DNA from: Gelidibacter japonicus
GTDB lineage: Bacteria; Bacteroidota; Bacteroidia; Flavobacteriales; Flavobacteriaceae
Direction: 5' to 3'
Length of the DNA stretch: 64,000 nt
Assembly: GCF_010725055.1 (NCBI RefSeq)
Contig: NZ_BJKB01000001.1
Span: 62,001-126,000, forward strand
The position numbers and the translations under genes are program-made. Positions 1 to 10,000 of this stretch are shown here, one piece after another. The notes below the pieces were generated by a model. The model saw nothing but the letters and a program-made list of their open reading frames with translations. It did no database searches and had not been told where the DNA came from. Each line of letters opens with the position of its first letter. Within the stretch, counting starts at the first letter, position 1.

Positions 1-1496
1 CTCTTTATATCAATGGCAAATATGTCACAACTAAAAACACCAAAACCATGTCCCCACCCCATGATCATAAACATGTGGTTGGCACCTATCATTTGGCCGA
101 AAAAAATCACGTAGAGGACGCTATAGCTACAGCTCTTGAAGCGAGAAAGTCTTGGTCACAAATGCCATGGGAGCATCGCGCAGGAATTTTTCTTAAAGCG
201 GCAGAATTGATTGCTGGTCCTTACAGAGCAAAAATCAATGCGGCCACCATGATAGCGCAATCAAAAACCATTCACCAAGCGGAAATTGATTCGGCTTGTG
301 AGCTGATTGATTTCTTGAGGTTCAACGTTCAGTTTATGACTGAAATATACCAGGATCAACCACAAAGCACAAGCGATGCATGGAACAGGGTCGAATACCG
401 ACCATTAGAAGGTTTCACCTATGCTGTAACTCCTTTTAATTTTACCGCCATTGCAGGCAATCTGCCGTCGTGTATGGCTCTAATGGGAAATGTGGTTATT
501 TGGAAACCAAGTAACCATCAAGTTTATTCTGCAAAGGTGATTATGGATGTCTTTGAAGAAGCTGGCGTTCCTCCAGGGGTCATTAACGTTGTTTTTGGTG
601 ATGCCGCAATGATCACCGACACGATTATGGCCAGTCCTGATTTTTCAGGATTGCACTATACGGGTTCGACTTCCGTCTTTCAAAACCTATGGAAAAAAAT
701 CGGAAACAATATTGCAAATTATAAAACCTATCCACGAATCGTAGGCGAAACTGGAGGGAAAGACTTTATAGTTGCCCATAAGACTGCTGATGCCAAACAA
801 GTAGCCACCGCGATTGTTAGGGGTGCATTTGAATTTCAAGGTCAGAAATGTAGCGCTGCTTCAAGGGGCTATATTGCCAAAAGCATCTGGGGCGATGTTA
901 AAAAACATGTTATTGAGGATCTAAAGACCATAAAAATGGGATCTCCTGAAGACATGGATAACTTTGTTACCGCCGTCATCCATGAAGCTTCTTTTGACAA
1001 ATTGGCCAACTATATTGACCAAGCCAAAAAAGATAAGAATGCCACGATCATTGCCGGTGGAAATTACGACAAGAGCAAAGGGTATTTTATAGAACCAACG
1101 GTAATTGAAACTACTGACCCGAAATACCCAACGATGTGTACGGAGCTTTTCGGTCCCGTAATGACTGTTTATGTATATGATGATAAAGATTTCAGCAAAA
1201 CCTTAAAGTTAGTTGATGAAACCAGTGAATATGCTTTAACTGGCGCTATTATGGCAACTGACAGATATGCCATTGACGAAGCGACCAAAGCACTTCAAAA
1301 TTCGGCTGGAAACTTTTATATCAATGACAAACCAACAGGTGCCGTAGTTGGCCAACAACCTTTTGGGGGTGCAAGAGCATCAGGAACCAATGACAAAGCG
1401 GGAAGCATGCAAAATTTGCTGCGTTGGATCTCTCCGAGACTGATTAAAGAAACTTTTGTCACACCTACCGATTATCGCTATCCATTTTTAGGATAA
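1..1496 (+). CDS. pruA: L-glutamate gamma-semialdehyde dehydrogenase, 5' end outside window
   Basis: This NAD-dependent aldehyde dehydrogenase oxidises glutamate-gamma-semialdehyde (from pyrroline-5-carboxylate) to glutamate, the second step of proline catabolism. The frame is open from the window edge: codons before the ATG at 48 read LYINGKYVTTKNTKT, which fits the family's N-terminal region, so the ATG at 48 is internal and the true start lies upstream. Counting from that Met, the general-base Glu is in GETGGKD (about residue 234) and the nucleophilic Cys in GQKCSAASR (about residue 268). The C-terminal FGGARASGTNDKAG is typical. The visible 482 residues are roughly nine tenths of a normal ~540-residue protein. 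A strong terminator follows. The proline biosynthesis genes proCBA lie 31 kb downstream and are not linked. Confidence 0.95.
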   Translation, partial: LYINGKYVTTKNTKTMSPPHDHKHVVGTYHLAEKNHVEDAIATALEARKSWSQMPWEHRAGIFLKAAELIAGPYRAKINAATMIAQSKTIHQAEIDSACELIDFLRFNVQFMTEIYQDQPQSTSDAWNRVEYRPLEGFTYAVTPFNFTAIAGNLPSCMALMGNVVIWKPSNHQVYSAKVIMDVFEEAGVPPGVINVVFGDAAMITDTIMASPDFSGLHYTGSTSVFQNLWKKIGNNIANYKTYPRIVGETGGKDFIVAHKTADAKQVATAIVRGAFEFQGQKCSAASRGYIAKSIWGDVKKHVIEDLKTIKMGSPEDMDNFVTAVIHEASFDKLANYIDQAKKDKNATIIAGGNYDKSKGYFIEPTVIETTDPKYPTMCTELFGPVMTVYVYDDKDFSKTLKLVDETSEYALTGAIMATDRYAIDEATKALQNSAGNFYINDKPTGAVVGQQPFGGARASGTNDKAGSMQNLLRWISPRLIKETFVTPTDYRYPFLG

Positions 1497-1515
1497 GCTG
1501 CCCATATTCAACAAA

Positions 1516-1548
1516 AATCCTCAAACCTGTCGTTTGGGGATTTTTTTT
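1516..1548 (+). terminator. Rho-independent terminator after pruA
   Basis: An 11-bp stem (1516-1526 with 1532-1542, one G-T pair) is followed directly by a run of eight T, 20 bases after the pruA stop codon. Confidence 0.85.
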
Positions 1549-1666
1549 CACTTTAATTAAAAATTTTAGGGCATCAATACCCGATGGTGGAAATAAATAG
1601 TTTCTCCGTTCTAGCTATGAAAGTCAAATCTTTGTATCTTTAAGTCAACTAAAAAATAGATCTCAG

Positions 1667-3325
1667 ATGATAAAAAACTACTTTCTGCTATTATTGATAA
1701 CCAATGCTTTCGTATTTGCCCAAACCCCGGGTAGTGAAAGTCCCGTTATGACTATTGACGCGACCATTCCTTATCAAGGATATGATGAAGTTGCTCCTTT
1801 ATTGGGTTCGGCTCAGTATAAAATCTATTATGACAACGTAGATGGCGTATTGGACAAACCCATCTTTCTCATTGATGGCTTTGATCCAAACGATTCGAGA
1901 GACATCCCAGCGGTGTATGCCTTATTAAATTATGGCAATACCGGATTGAATTTGGGCGATTTAATTAGAGATGAAGGCTTTGACCTCGTTGTTCTTAATT
2001 TTGAAGCCGCCTACCAAAGCCCTACCGATGGCACGACTCTTTTGGGAGGTGCCGACTACATTCAACGCAACGCCTTTACCCTTGTGGAACTTATAAACAC
2101 TGTGAACAGCATGAAATTGGGTTCTGAACAAAATGTGGTCATCGGTCCAAGCATGGGCGGGCTCATCTCAAGATATGCCTTACGCTATATGGAGCAAAAC
2201 ACCATGGATCACGATACACGGCTGCACATCTCATTTGATGCCCCACACCGAGGCGCCAATGTGCCAATTGGATTACAGTATCTTTTTAACTATATGGTGA
2301 ACGGCGATCCTGGAATAACAGAAGCGGAACCATTGGTGAACGGTCTATTGAACAGTCCTGCCGCCAAACAAATGCTGATTGATCATTATTTAGGTCATGT
2401 AGATGCCAATGGCATAAACCAAGATACCTCCGTCCATACGCCTAAAGGCGCACCAAATTTTAGAGATGCGTTTCAAAATGAACTCGACGCTATGGGCTTC
2501 CCGCAAAACACGAGAAATGTCGCCATTACCAATGGTAGCGGAATTGGGCAGATGACCGGCACTCCAGGAATGGAGCTCATCAACCACACCTTTAATACAG
2601 GACAGGTTACTGTCCCCCTTATTGGCAACATCAATACAAGAGCACTGGTAACAGTCCGTTTTGCGCCTGTAGCCAGTCAATCCGTTGAGGTAAGCAATTT
2701 TGTTGGACAGGGCCAATTAATCATATGGTTTGATTTATTCAATTTTAATGCGACAGCAGAATCACTAACTACGTCTGATGGCCTGGACAGCGCGCCCGGC
2801 GGCCAATTCGATTTATTTACTTTTGATGATGGTTCCAATCCACTAATTACTGATTTTTTCAATAATTTCAACTCGCAGTATTTTAATTTTATTCCAACCT
2901 TGAGTGGGTTAGCCATAGACAATGAGCCTAATTGGTACGCAAATCCAGACCTCAACAACTCACCTTTTGCCAACACCTATATCCCACAAGATAACGAACC
3001 CCACATTACATTAACCAATGGGAATGTCGCGTTTGCAGTGACCGAAATTCTTCAAGGCACTCTTGGCACAATGGATTTTTTAAATACTCATAACATCAAA
3101 CTGCAACAAAATCCAGTTACTAACGCCATGACCTTATTGAGTAGTACCGATTTTGCAAATGCACGGATTTCAATTGTGGATCTAACAGGGAAGTTGGTTT
3201 TAAAGACAAAAACCTCACTTTCTAAAAGCACAAGCATTCCTTTGAACCTCGATTCCGGGTTATATTTACTGAACATTCAAACCGAGAATGGGTTTGTCCT
3301 TAATACAAAGCTCCTTGTAAAGTAA
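1667..3325 (+). CDS. Secreted alpha/beta-hydrolase (esterase/lipase-like) with T9SS type A sorting domain
   Basis: This is a 552-residue exported protein. Residues 1-19 are a signal peptide (hydrophobic LLLLITNAFVFA, then AQ). The hydrolase part has an esterase-like strand FLIDGFDP near residue 68 and the nucleophile elbow GPSMGG with Ser162, as in serine esterases and PGAP1-like lipases. The last ~75 residues (LQQNPVTNAM..., DLTGKLVL, SGLYLLNI, KLLVK) are a Por-type A domain, which directs passage through the type IX system and anchoring or release at the cell surface. The substrate cannot be told from sequence. The acid and His of the triad were not located with certainty. It is monocistronic: pruA's terminator lies upstream and a shared hairpin downstream. 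A TATCTTTA box at 1635 could be its -7 element. Confidence 0.82.
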   Translation: MIKNYFLLLLITNAFVFAQTPGSESPVMTIDATIPYQGYDEVAPLLGSAQYKIYYDNVDGVLDKPIFLIDGFDPNDSRDIPAVYALLNYGNTGLNLGDLIRDEGFDLVVLNFEAAYQSPTDGTTLLGGADYIQRNAFTLVELINTVNSMKLGSEQNVVIGPSMGGLISRYALRYMEQNTMDHDTRLHISFDAPHRGANVPIGLQYLFNYMVNGDPGITEAEPLVNGLLNSPAAKQMLIDHYLGHVDANGINQDTSVHTPKGAPNFRDAFQNELDAMGFPQNTRNVAITNGSGIGQMTGTPGMELINHTFNTGQVTVPLIGNINTRALVTVRFAPVASQSVEVSNFVGQGQLIIWFDLFNFNATAESLTTSDGLDSAPGGQFDLFTFDDGSNPLITDFFNNFNSQYFNFIPTLSGLAIDNEPNWYANPDLNNSPFANTYIPQDNEPHITLTNGNVAFAVTEILQGTLGTMDFLNTHNIKLQQNPVTNAMTLLSSTDFANARISIVDLTGKLVLKTKTSLSKSTSIPLNLDSGLYLLNIQTENGFVLNTKLLVK

Positions 3326-3345
3326 TCACATCATATATAGAAGAC

Positions 3346-3372
3346 CAAAGGCTGAATTCAATTCAGCCTTTG
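3346..3372. terminator. Bidirectional hairpin between convergent esterase and rsmG
   Basis: A perfect 12-bp stem (3346-3357 with 3361-3372, 3-base loop) lies between two converging genes and overlaps the last codons of rsmG. Only short T-rich stretches follow on each side, so termination strength is uncertain. Confidence 0.6.
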
Positions 3373-3992
3373 TATTTTAGGGGAAGATGCACCAATTTTT
3401 TTGTTTCAAAAAACGCTTCTTCGTAAAAATCGGAAAGCGCATATACCGTAGCCTTTGGAAACTCTTGTAGTTCCTCATCCAAATCGCCACCTTTTAAATA
3501 GATGATGCCATTTTTAAGTTCGTGATTTTGCTTTTTTGATACTTTCCCTTTGACCCAATGCACAAAGGTTGGCATGGCCGCTACGGCTCTACTTACAATA
3601 AAATCATAGGTCTCATTGATCTCTTCCACTCTACTGTGGGAGGTTTTCACATTGGTCAATTCCAACCAATCCACAACCTCATTGACAACTTTAAGTTTCT
3701 TGGCAATACTATCTACCAAATGAAAGTTAGTTTCAGGAAACATTATGGCCAAAGGTATTCCTGGAAAGCCTCCACCTGTACCAACGTCCATCACTCGAGA
3801 TCCTGGTTTGAAGGAAATCAACTTGGCAATGGCCAAGGAATGGAGCACATGACGTAAATATAATTCGTCAATATCCTTACGCGATACCACATTGATCTTA
3901 AGATTCCAATCTTTATAAAGATCTTCCAACTGCTCAAATTGCCTGAATTGAGTTTCGGAAAAGTCCGGAAAATACTTTCTTATAAGTTGCAT
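3363..3992 (-). CDS. rsmG: 16S rRNA (guanine-527-N7)-methyltransferase RsmG
   Basis: This is the SAM-dependent methyltransferase (GidB) that makes m7G527 in 16S rRNA. The SAM-binding loop is MDVGTGGGFPGIPLA, and VSRKDIDELYLRHVLHS and VSRAVAAM are family-typical. I place the start at 3992 (MQLIRKYFP..., 209 residues), because family members usually begin just before the KYFP segment. A start at 4022 would add ten residues and cannot be excluded. The gene stands alone, convergent with the esterase gene and divergent from the desaturase. Confidence 0.93.
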   Translation of the reverse strand: MQLIRKYFPDFSETQFRQFEQLEDLYKDWNLKINVVSRKDIDELYLRHVLHSLAIAKLISFKPGSRVMDVGTGGGFPGIPLAIMFPETNFHLVDSIAKKLKVVNEVVDWLELTNVKTSHSRVEEINETYDFIVSRAVAAMPTFVHWVKGKVSKKQNHELKNGIIYLKGGDLDEELQEFPKATVYALSDFYEEAFFETKKLVHLPLKYKG

Positions 3993-4074
3993 TATATTTA
4001 AATTTCCGGCAAAATTAGTCATTTTACACAGATTATTTTAGCATATTCGTATCAAGAGCAAAACATTAATTGAT

Positions 4075-4083
4075 TATCTTTGC
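4075..4083 (+). promoter_or_regulatory. Bacteroidota -7 box (TATCTTTGC) for the desaturase
   Basis: This is an exact match to the Bacteroidota primary-sigma -7 consensus TAnnTTTGY, 53 bases before the desaturase ATG. No convincing TTTG -33 box was seen. Confidence 0.5.
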
Positions 4084-4136
4084 AGGATTAATATCATGGC
4101 GCAATTATTGCCGTTATTATAGTAAATTAAAATTCG

Positions 4137-5237
4137 ATGACACAGCAAACCCTTTCATTTTCCAGAACTGATTCCACAAAATTTTTTAGAACACTTAACA
4201 AACGCGTCAATGATTACTTCAAAGACAACAACCTTAAAAGAACTGGAAACTGGAAGATATGGGTAAAAACAGTGGTGATGTTCACCTTATTTTTAACTCC
4301 ATATTTTTTAATTCTTACCCTCAATTTACCGGGTTGGTCAATGTTGCTGTTAACTATTGTGATGGGCATTGGGATGGCTGGAGTTGGCATGAACGTTATG
4401 CACGATGGCAATCACGGTGTTTTTTCAAACAAAGAATGGATCAACCGTTTAATGGGAAGCAGCATATACATTTTGGCTGGAAACGTATACAATTGGAAAG
4501 TACAGCATAATGTACTTCATCACACTTACACGAACATTCACGGTCATGATGAAGATTTGGAAGCGGGAAGGATCTTAAGATTTTCGCAGCATGCCAAATG
4601 GCATAAACATCATAAATTTCAACATTATTATTCGGTATTGCTTTATGGTCTTTTGACAATAAACTGGGCCATTACGACCGATTTTCTTCAAATGAAACGC
4701 TATTTAAAGCGGAAATTATCCTATGGTAAATTCCCCAACCCAGCAACGGAATGGAGTAAATTGGTTATTTCTAAAATAATCTATGTGTCCATTTGGATTG
4801 TATTGCCAATGATATTAACAGACATTGCCTGGTGGAAAGTCTTGATTGGCTTCTTTGTAATGCACTATGTGGCTGGACTTATTTTGAGCGTGGTATTTCA
4901 ATTGGCACATGTTATGGAAGATGCCGAAATGCCCCTGCCCGCAGAAAATGGCACGATGAAAAACACTTGGGCCATCCATCAATTATTGACTACAGTCAAT
5001 TTTGGAACCAACAATAAGATTGTAAACTGGTTTACTGGCGGTCTAAATCACCAAGTGGAACATCATATTTTTCCAAATATCAGTCATGTCCACTATTCTA
5101 AAATCTCTAAAATTGTCAAGTCGACTGCCCTCGAATTCAATCTTCCGTACAAAGAGTACGAAACGACGCGTCAAGCAATTATAGCACATTTCAGACATTT
5201 AAAAGCAATGGGGCTAAAACCAACACTACAAGCTTAA
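4137..5237 (+). CDS. Membrane fatty acid desaturase (acyl-lipid/acyl-CoA type)
   Basis: This di-iron membrane desaturase introduces a double bond into fatty acyl chains of membrane lipids. All three histidine boxes are present: H89-DGN-H93, H124-NVL-H128-H129, and H305-QVE-H309-H310. Hydrophobic pairs around residues 45-90 and 210-260 fit the usual four-helix topology. The third box is the QVEHH type common in front-end and related bacterial desaturases, but there is no cytochrome b5 domain. Regiospecificity cannot be assigned. The aminotransferase gene starts 13 bases downstream, so the two are probably co-transcribed although no metabolic link is obvious. Confidence 0.9.
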   Translation: MTQQTLSFSRTDSTKFFRTLNKRVNDYFKDNNLKRTGNWKIWVKTVVMFTLFLTPYFLILTLNLPGWSMLLLTIVMGIGMAGVGMNVMHDGNHGVFSNKEWINRLMGSSIYILAGNVYNWKVQHNVLHHTYTNIHGHDEDLEAGRILRFSQHAKWHKHHKFQHYYSVLLYGLLTINWAITTDFLQMKRYLKRKLSYGKFPNPATEWSKLVISKIIYVSIWIVLPMILTDIAWWKVLIGFFVMHYVAGLILSVVFQLAHVMEDAEMPLPAENGTMKNTWAIHQLLTTVNFGTNNKIVNWFTGGLNHQVEHHIFPNISHVHYSKISKIVKSTALEFNLPYKEYETTRQAIIAHFRHLKAMGLKPTLQA

Positions 5238-5250
5238 TCATAATTTTTAC

Positions 5251-6435
5251 ATGAACTTACTTTCAGATAGAATTTTAAACATGTCTACCTCTGCCACTTT
5301 AGAAATGGCGGCTAAAGCCAGAGAATTAAGGGCAGAAGGAAAAGACATCATTGGTTTAAGCCTAGGCGAACCAGATTTCAATACACCAGATTATATTAAA
5401 GAGGCTGCCATCCAGGCCATCAATGACAACTACAGTTCTTACACGCCCGTGGACGGTTATGTGGAACTTAAAGATGCTATCATCAAAAAGTTCAAACGCG
5501 ACAATGACTTGACCTATAATCGCAGTCAAATTGTAGTCTCCACCGGTGCCAAGCAATCGCTTGCCAATCTTGCCGCTGTATTGATCAACAAAGGTGACGA
5601 GGTCATTATTCCTTGCCCATACTGGGTGAGTTACGCCGATTTGGTAAAACTCAATGACGGCATCCCTGTTGAAGTACCCACAACCATTGCAACCGATTTT
5701 AAGATGACACCAGAGCAATTGGAAGCCGCAATTACACCTAAGACAAAAATGCTATGGTACAGCTCTCCGTGCAACCCAAGTGGTTCTGTTTATAGCAAGG
5801 AAGAACTGCGTGCACTTGCGGATGTACTGCAAAAATATCCTGATATTATTGTAGCGTCAGATGAGATTTATGAACACATCAATTTTGTAGGTAAGCATTC
5901 AAGCATGGCGCAATTTGAAGACATGTACGACCGCACAGTGACCATTAACGGCGTTTCAAAAGCATTTGCCATGACCGGATGGCGTATTGGCTATATTGGA
6001 GGTCCTGAAAAAATTGCACGGGCCTGCAACAAAATGCAGGGACAAATCACTAGTGGCGCCAATTGTATTGCACAACGTGCCGTAATTACCGCCTTGGAAG
6101 AATCGCCATCAAGGGTTCAATTCATGATTGACGAATTTAAGGTTCGTCGTGATTTAGTTCTCGATCTGCTCCAGGACATCGAAGGTTTTAAAACCAATGT
6201 CCCAGAAGGTGCCTTTTATGTTTTCCCAAACATTTCCTATTATTTCGGGAAGACCCTGAGAGGGAAAACCATCAATAACGCCGCCGACTTCTCTTTGTAT
6301 TTACTTGAAGAGGCTCTTGTGGCCACAGTGGACGGTGGTGCCTTTGGAAATCCTGATTGCATCAGACTATCTTATGCAGCTTCTCAAGAACAGATCAAAG
6401 AGGCCATGTCCCGGATCAAGGCTGCAGTGAATTAA
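5251..6435 (+). CDS. aspC: PLP-dependent aminotransferase, aspartate aminotransferase type (class I)
   Basis: This class I/II aminotransferase of 394 residues most resembles the bacterial subgroup Ib aspartate aminotransferases. It transfers the amino group between aspartate and 2-oxoglutarate. Visible motifs are LGEPDFNTP near residue 39, the cofactor-contacting YSSPCNPSG (about 170-178), ASDEIYEHI (about 202-210), the PLP lysine K237 in NGVSKAFAMTGWRIGY, and the C-terminal substrate-carboxylate arginine in DCIRLSYAAS. It follows the desaturase by 13 bases and is closed by a good terminator. Some relatives act on other amino acids, so the substrate is inferred. Confidence 0.9.
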   Translation: MNLLSDRILNMSTSATLEMAAKARELRAEGKDIIGLSLGEPDFNTPDYIKEAAIQAINDNYSSYTPVDGYVELKDAIIKKFKRDNDLTYNRSQIVVSTGAKQSLANLAAVLINKGDEVIIPCPYWVSYADLVKLNDGIPVEVPTTIATDFKMTPEQLEAAITPKTKMLWYSSPCNPSGSVYSKEELRALADVLQKYPDIIVASDEIYEHINFVGKHSSMAQFEDMYDRTVTINGVSKAFAMTGWRIGYIGGPEKIARACNKMQGQITSGANCIAQRAVITALEESPSRVQFMIDEFKVRRDLVLDLLQDIEGFKTNVPEGAFYVFPNISYYFGKTLRGKTINNAADFSLYLLEEALVATVDGGAFGNPDCIRLSYAASQEQIKEAMSRIKAAVN

Positions 6436-6458
6436 ACTCCCGCCAAACAGATAATATA

Positions 6459-6488
6459 AAAGCCGCTTAAAGTTAAGTGGCTTTTTTT
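6459..6488 (+). terminator. Rho-independent terminator after the aminotransferase
   Basis: A 12-bp stem (6459-6470 with 6473-6484, one G-T pair, closing into a short loop) is followed by seven T. Confidence 0.85.
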
Positions 6489-7031
6489 ATGATATTTTAT
6501 TCTATGATGACTGTCAGATAAGCTGTTTTACATGACATGGAACTATCTTTATCAACAACTATCCTTCCTTAATAAAAAATGCAATCTTCAACATCCTATT
6601 TCCCGCTTCAAAAAGAATTGATTCATTAATATTTATCCAAACCGTTTAAAAGCGAAACACAAAAAGCGAAACAGTTTTAAATGGTATTATAATTACGAAG
6701 ACCAAAATCAAAGCACTAAAATCATAAAGAAGACTGAAAGTTATAATCCTCAGGACTCATTATATCCGTTAATTTTTCAGCACAGTGGACTTATTCGACA
6801 GAATAAACATATAAACAATTAACAAAATTTGAATTATGTTAATTTTTAATTTAGAACCGCCTATAAGAGATTAATTATCAGTCACATACGTCACAAGGTG
6901 AATATATGGAATTATAGATATTAATAATTTTTAACACTTATATCGTAATATTTAGAATTATTTAACACATCCTATTGCTTTATATGTAATTATTCGTTTC
7001 ATTTGCTGCAATAATTCTAACCATTTTATAA
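6489..7031 (+). other. Non-coding leader region upstream of susC
   Basis: This 543-base AT-rich region holds no credible ORF. Its only clear structure is a 12-nt direct repeat at 6648-6673. I found no exact TAnnTTTG box close to the susC ATG. The length is compatible with a long regulated leader. Confidence 0.5.
6648..6673 (+). repeat. Direct repeat AAAAGCGAAACA, two copies 14 bases apart
   Basis: Identical 12-mers occur at 6648-6659 and 6662-6673. A 14-base centre-to-centre spacing is close to one and a third helical turns. The position about 360 bases before the susC start makes a regulator-binding site possible, but this is inference. Confidence 0.5.
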
Positions 7032-10000
7032 ATGAAAACAAAATTCAGTCTAATTCTAACACTTTGTTTAGTGTTGGTTGCACAAATTACATTTGCGCAA
7101 CAAAAATCCATATCAGGAACAGTTTCTGATGAATCTGGTTTGCCATTGCCTGGAGTAAATATTTTGGTCAAGGGAACAAGCACCGGAACACAAACCGATT
7201 TTGACGGTAAATATTCTATAAACGCAAAAGCAGGTGATATTCTTTCATTTACCTACGTGGGATTAAAAACCCAAGAAGTTACTGTAGGGGCAGCAAACAC
7301 CGTGAATGTAACTTTGATGGAAGACGCATCTGTATTGGATGAAGTTATCGTCGTAGGTTACGGTGTCCAAAAGAAATCCGAAGTCACCGGTGCCATTTCC
7401 AGTGTTTCAGGTGCTGATTTGCAAGGCTTGGTCACCCCAAGTTTTGAATCGCAACTAGCTGGTAGAGCCCCAGGGGTCCAGGTAACCTCCAACAACGGTA
7501 TTATTGGTGAGGCTCCAAGAGTCAGAATCAGAGGTATTGCTTCTATCGGTTCTGGCACCTTCCCACTGATTGTTGTTGACGGGATGCCAATTTATTCGGG
7601 TGATATTGGAGGTTATGCCTCAACAAACGGTTTAGCGGATATCAACCCAAATGATATTGAGTCTTATGAAATCTTAAAAGATGGAGCAGCTACTGCCATC
7701 TACGGCTCACGCGCTGCAAATGGTGTTATTTTGATCACCACTAAAAGAGGTAAAAGAGGTGGAATGAAAGTTAGCTATAACAATGTTACTGGTTTTGCTT
7801 CTGCTATTAAAACTTTTGACTTATTAGAGACTCCTGAGTTTTTAATCATTGCAAATGAAAAACGTACCAATCGAGGCCAGGCTCCATGGGCCATAGGAAA
7901 TGAGTTTAATACGGATTGGCAAGATGCAGTTCTAAACTCAAGGGCTCTTCAAACAGATCACAATCTATCCTTGAACGGTGGCTCCGAATCCACTAAATAC
8001 TTTTTCTCTATGGGTTACGCTAATCAAAAAGGCGTGGCTAAAGCCAACAGTATGGCTCGTTATAATATGAGATCAAACTTAGAACATAAGATAAATAAGT
8101 GGTTAACTGTTGGAGGAAGCCTTGCCGTTACCAGAACAGAATACGATGGTCTCAATACGGGATTGAATTCTCTATCCGGAAACATTTTTAATGCGACAAG
8201 ACAATTACCAAACACCCCTATATATAATGCTGACCATCCAACAGGCTATAACCTTTCAGCTGACAATAGTGTTGTTGGACAAGGCACCAATACTGATCCT
8301 GTAGGAGACAACATTTCAAACATTGCCTATGTTTTGGCAAAGAACAAGTATGAATCTAAAGTAAATAGAACGCTTGCAAATGCATTTCTTTCCGCAGACC
8401 TATTTGAAGGTTTAAACTATAGATTTCAAGCAAGTTCCGACAATGTATTAACCTCTGGATTCTTATTTTGGGATCCAACTCATGGTGATGGAAGAGGCTC
8501 TAATGGACGATTACAAAACAACAATGCCGATTTGTTGACTTGGAACATGCAAAACATTCTGTCTTATAACAAGTCATTTAATGATGCCCATAATTTAGGT
8601 GTGACCTTGGTATCAGAATATCAAAAGGCCAAAAACCAATCCTTTTTTGGAACGGGAACTGATATTTTAGATGAATTCTACAATCAAAATCTTGTGACAA
8701 ACGCTTACGGTACGCAAACTTCAGGAGGTAGTATCACTGAGAACGGAATTATTTCTTATGTTGGACGTGTAAACTACAACTACAAGCAAAAATATTTCCT
8801 TCAAGGCTCTATAAGACGTGATGGAATTTCAAAGTTGAGCGAAGCAAATCGTTGGAATAACTTTACAGGATATTCTGCCGGTTGGAATATTGCAAACGAG
8901 GAATTCTTTGGCAATCTTAAAAATACTATCAACGAATTCAAATTAAGAGGCTCGTACTCTGAAGTGGGCAATACAGAAATTGGAAGTTACCCTTACTTGG
9001 GTTTAACCTCTGCAGCTAAATATGGTACTCTTAATGGCCTTACTTTTAGCCAATTTGGTAATGATCAATTACTGTGGGAAACCAGTAAAAAGACTGATTT
9101 TGGATTGGACGCCGCCTTATGGAACAACAAGCTAAGATTAACGTTTGACTACTACAAAAATGATATTGACGGTTTAATTCTAGACGTTCCAGTTCCCGCA
9201 TCATTAGGTGTTCCTGGAGGTAGAATCAAAAAGAATATTGGTGCAATGGTCAACGAGGGCTTGGAGTTTGGTATTGACTACAGAGCTATCTCAAATGAAA
9301 ATTTCAGCTGGAACATTACAGCCAACTTAACCCTTGACAGAAACGAAGTTTTAAGTATTCCTGAAGGTCAGGATATCCCTGGTGGCACATTTAGTGATGT
9401 GAACATCAATCAAAACTTAATTATTAGAGAAGGTGAGTCAATTAACTCTCTGTACGGTTTTAAATATTGGGGTGTAAACCCAGCCAATGGGAATCCTGTA
9501 TATTACAAAGCTGACGGCTCTTTGGTACAAGGCAATATAAGCACCACAAGTTATGCTGTTTTTGATCCTAGCAACCCTGCAGATGTGTCTCAAGCATCGT
9601 CGTTAAGTGCTAACTCTGACAAAGTCATTTTAGGCAGTTCATTACCAAAATATTACGGCGCACTTATTAACAAAATGACTTATAGAAACTTTGATTTAAC
9701 GTTCATGTTCCGTTTTAGTGGTGGCAACAAGATTTTCAACTCCACAAGAAGAGATCTCGTTACCCAAAACTTAAATAACAACAGCACTGAAATTTTAGGC
9801 AGATGGCAAAGTCCAGAAAATCCTGGAGATGGCATCACGCCAAGATTGTGGGCAAGCAGTAATACATTTACTAACTTGACTGGTAGTGCCACTACAAGAT
9901 TTATAGAGGACGGTGACTTTATCAGTTTGGATAATATCATATTAGGCTATCAAATACCTAAGTCGTTTACAGACAGAGTTAAGGTTGACAACATTAGATT

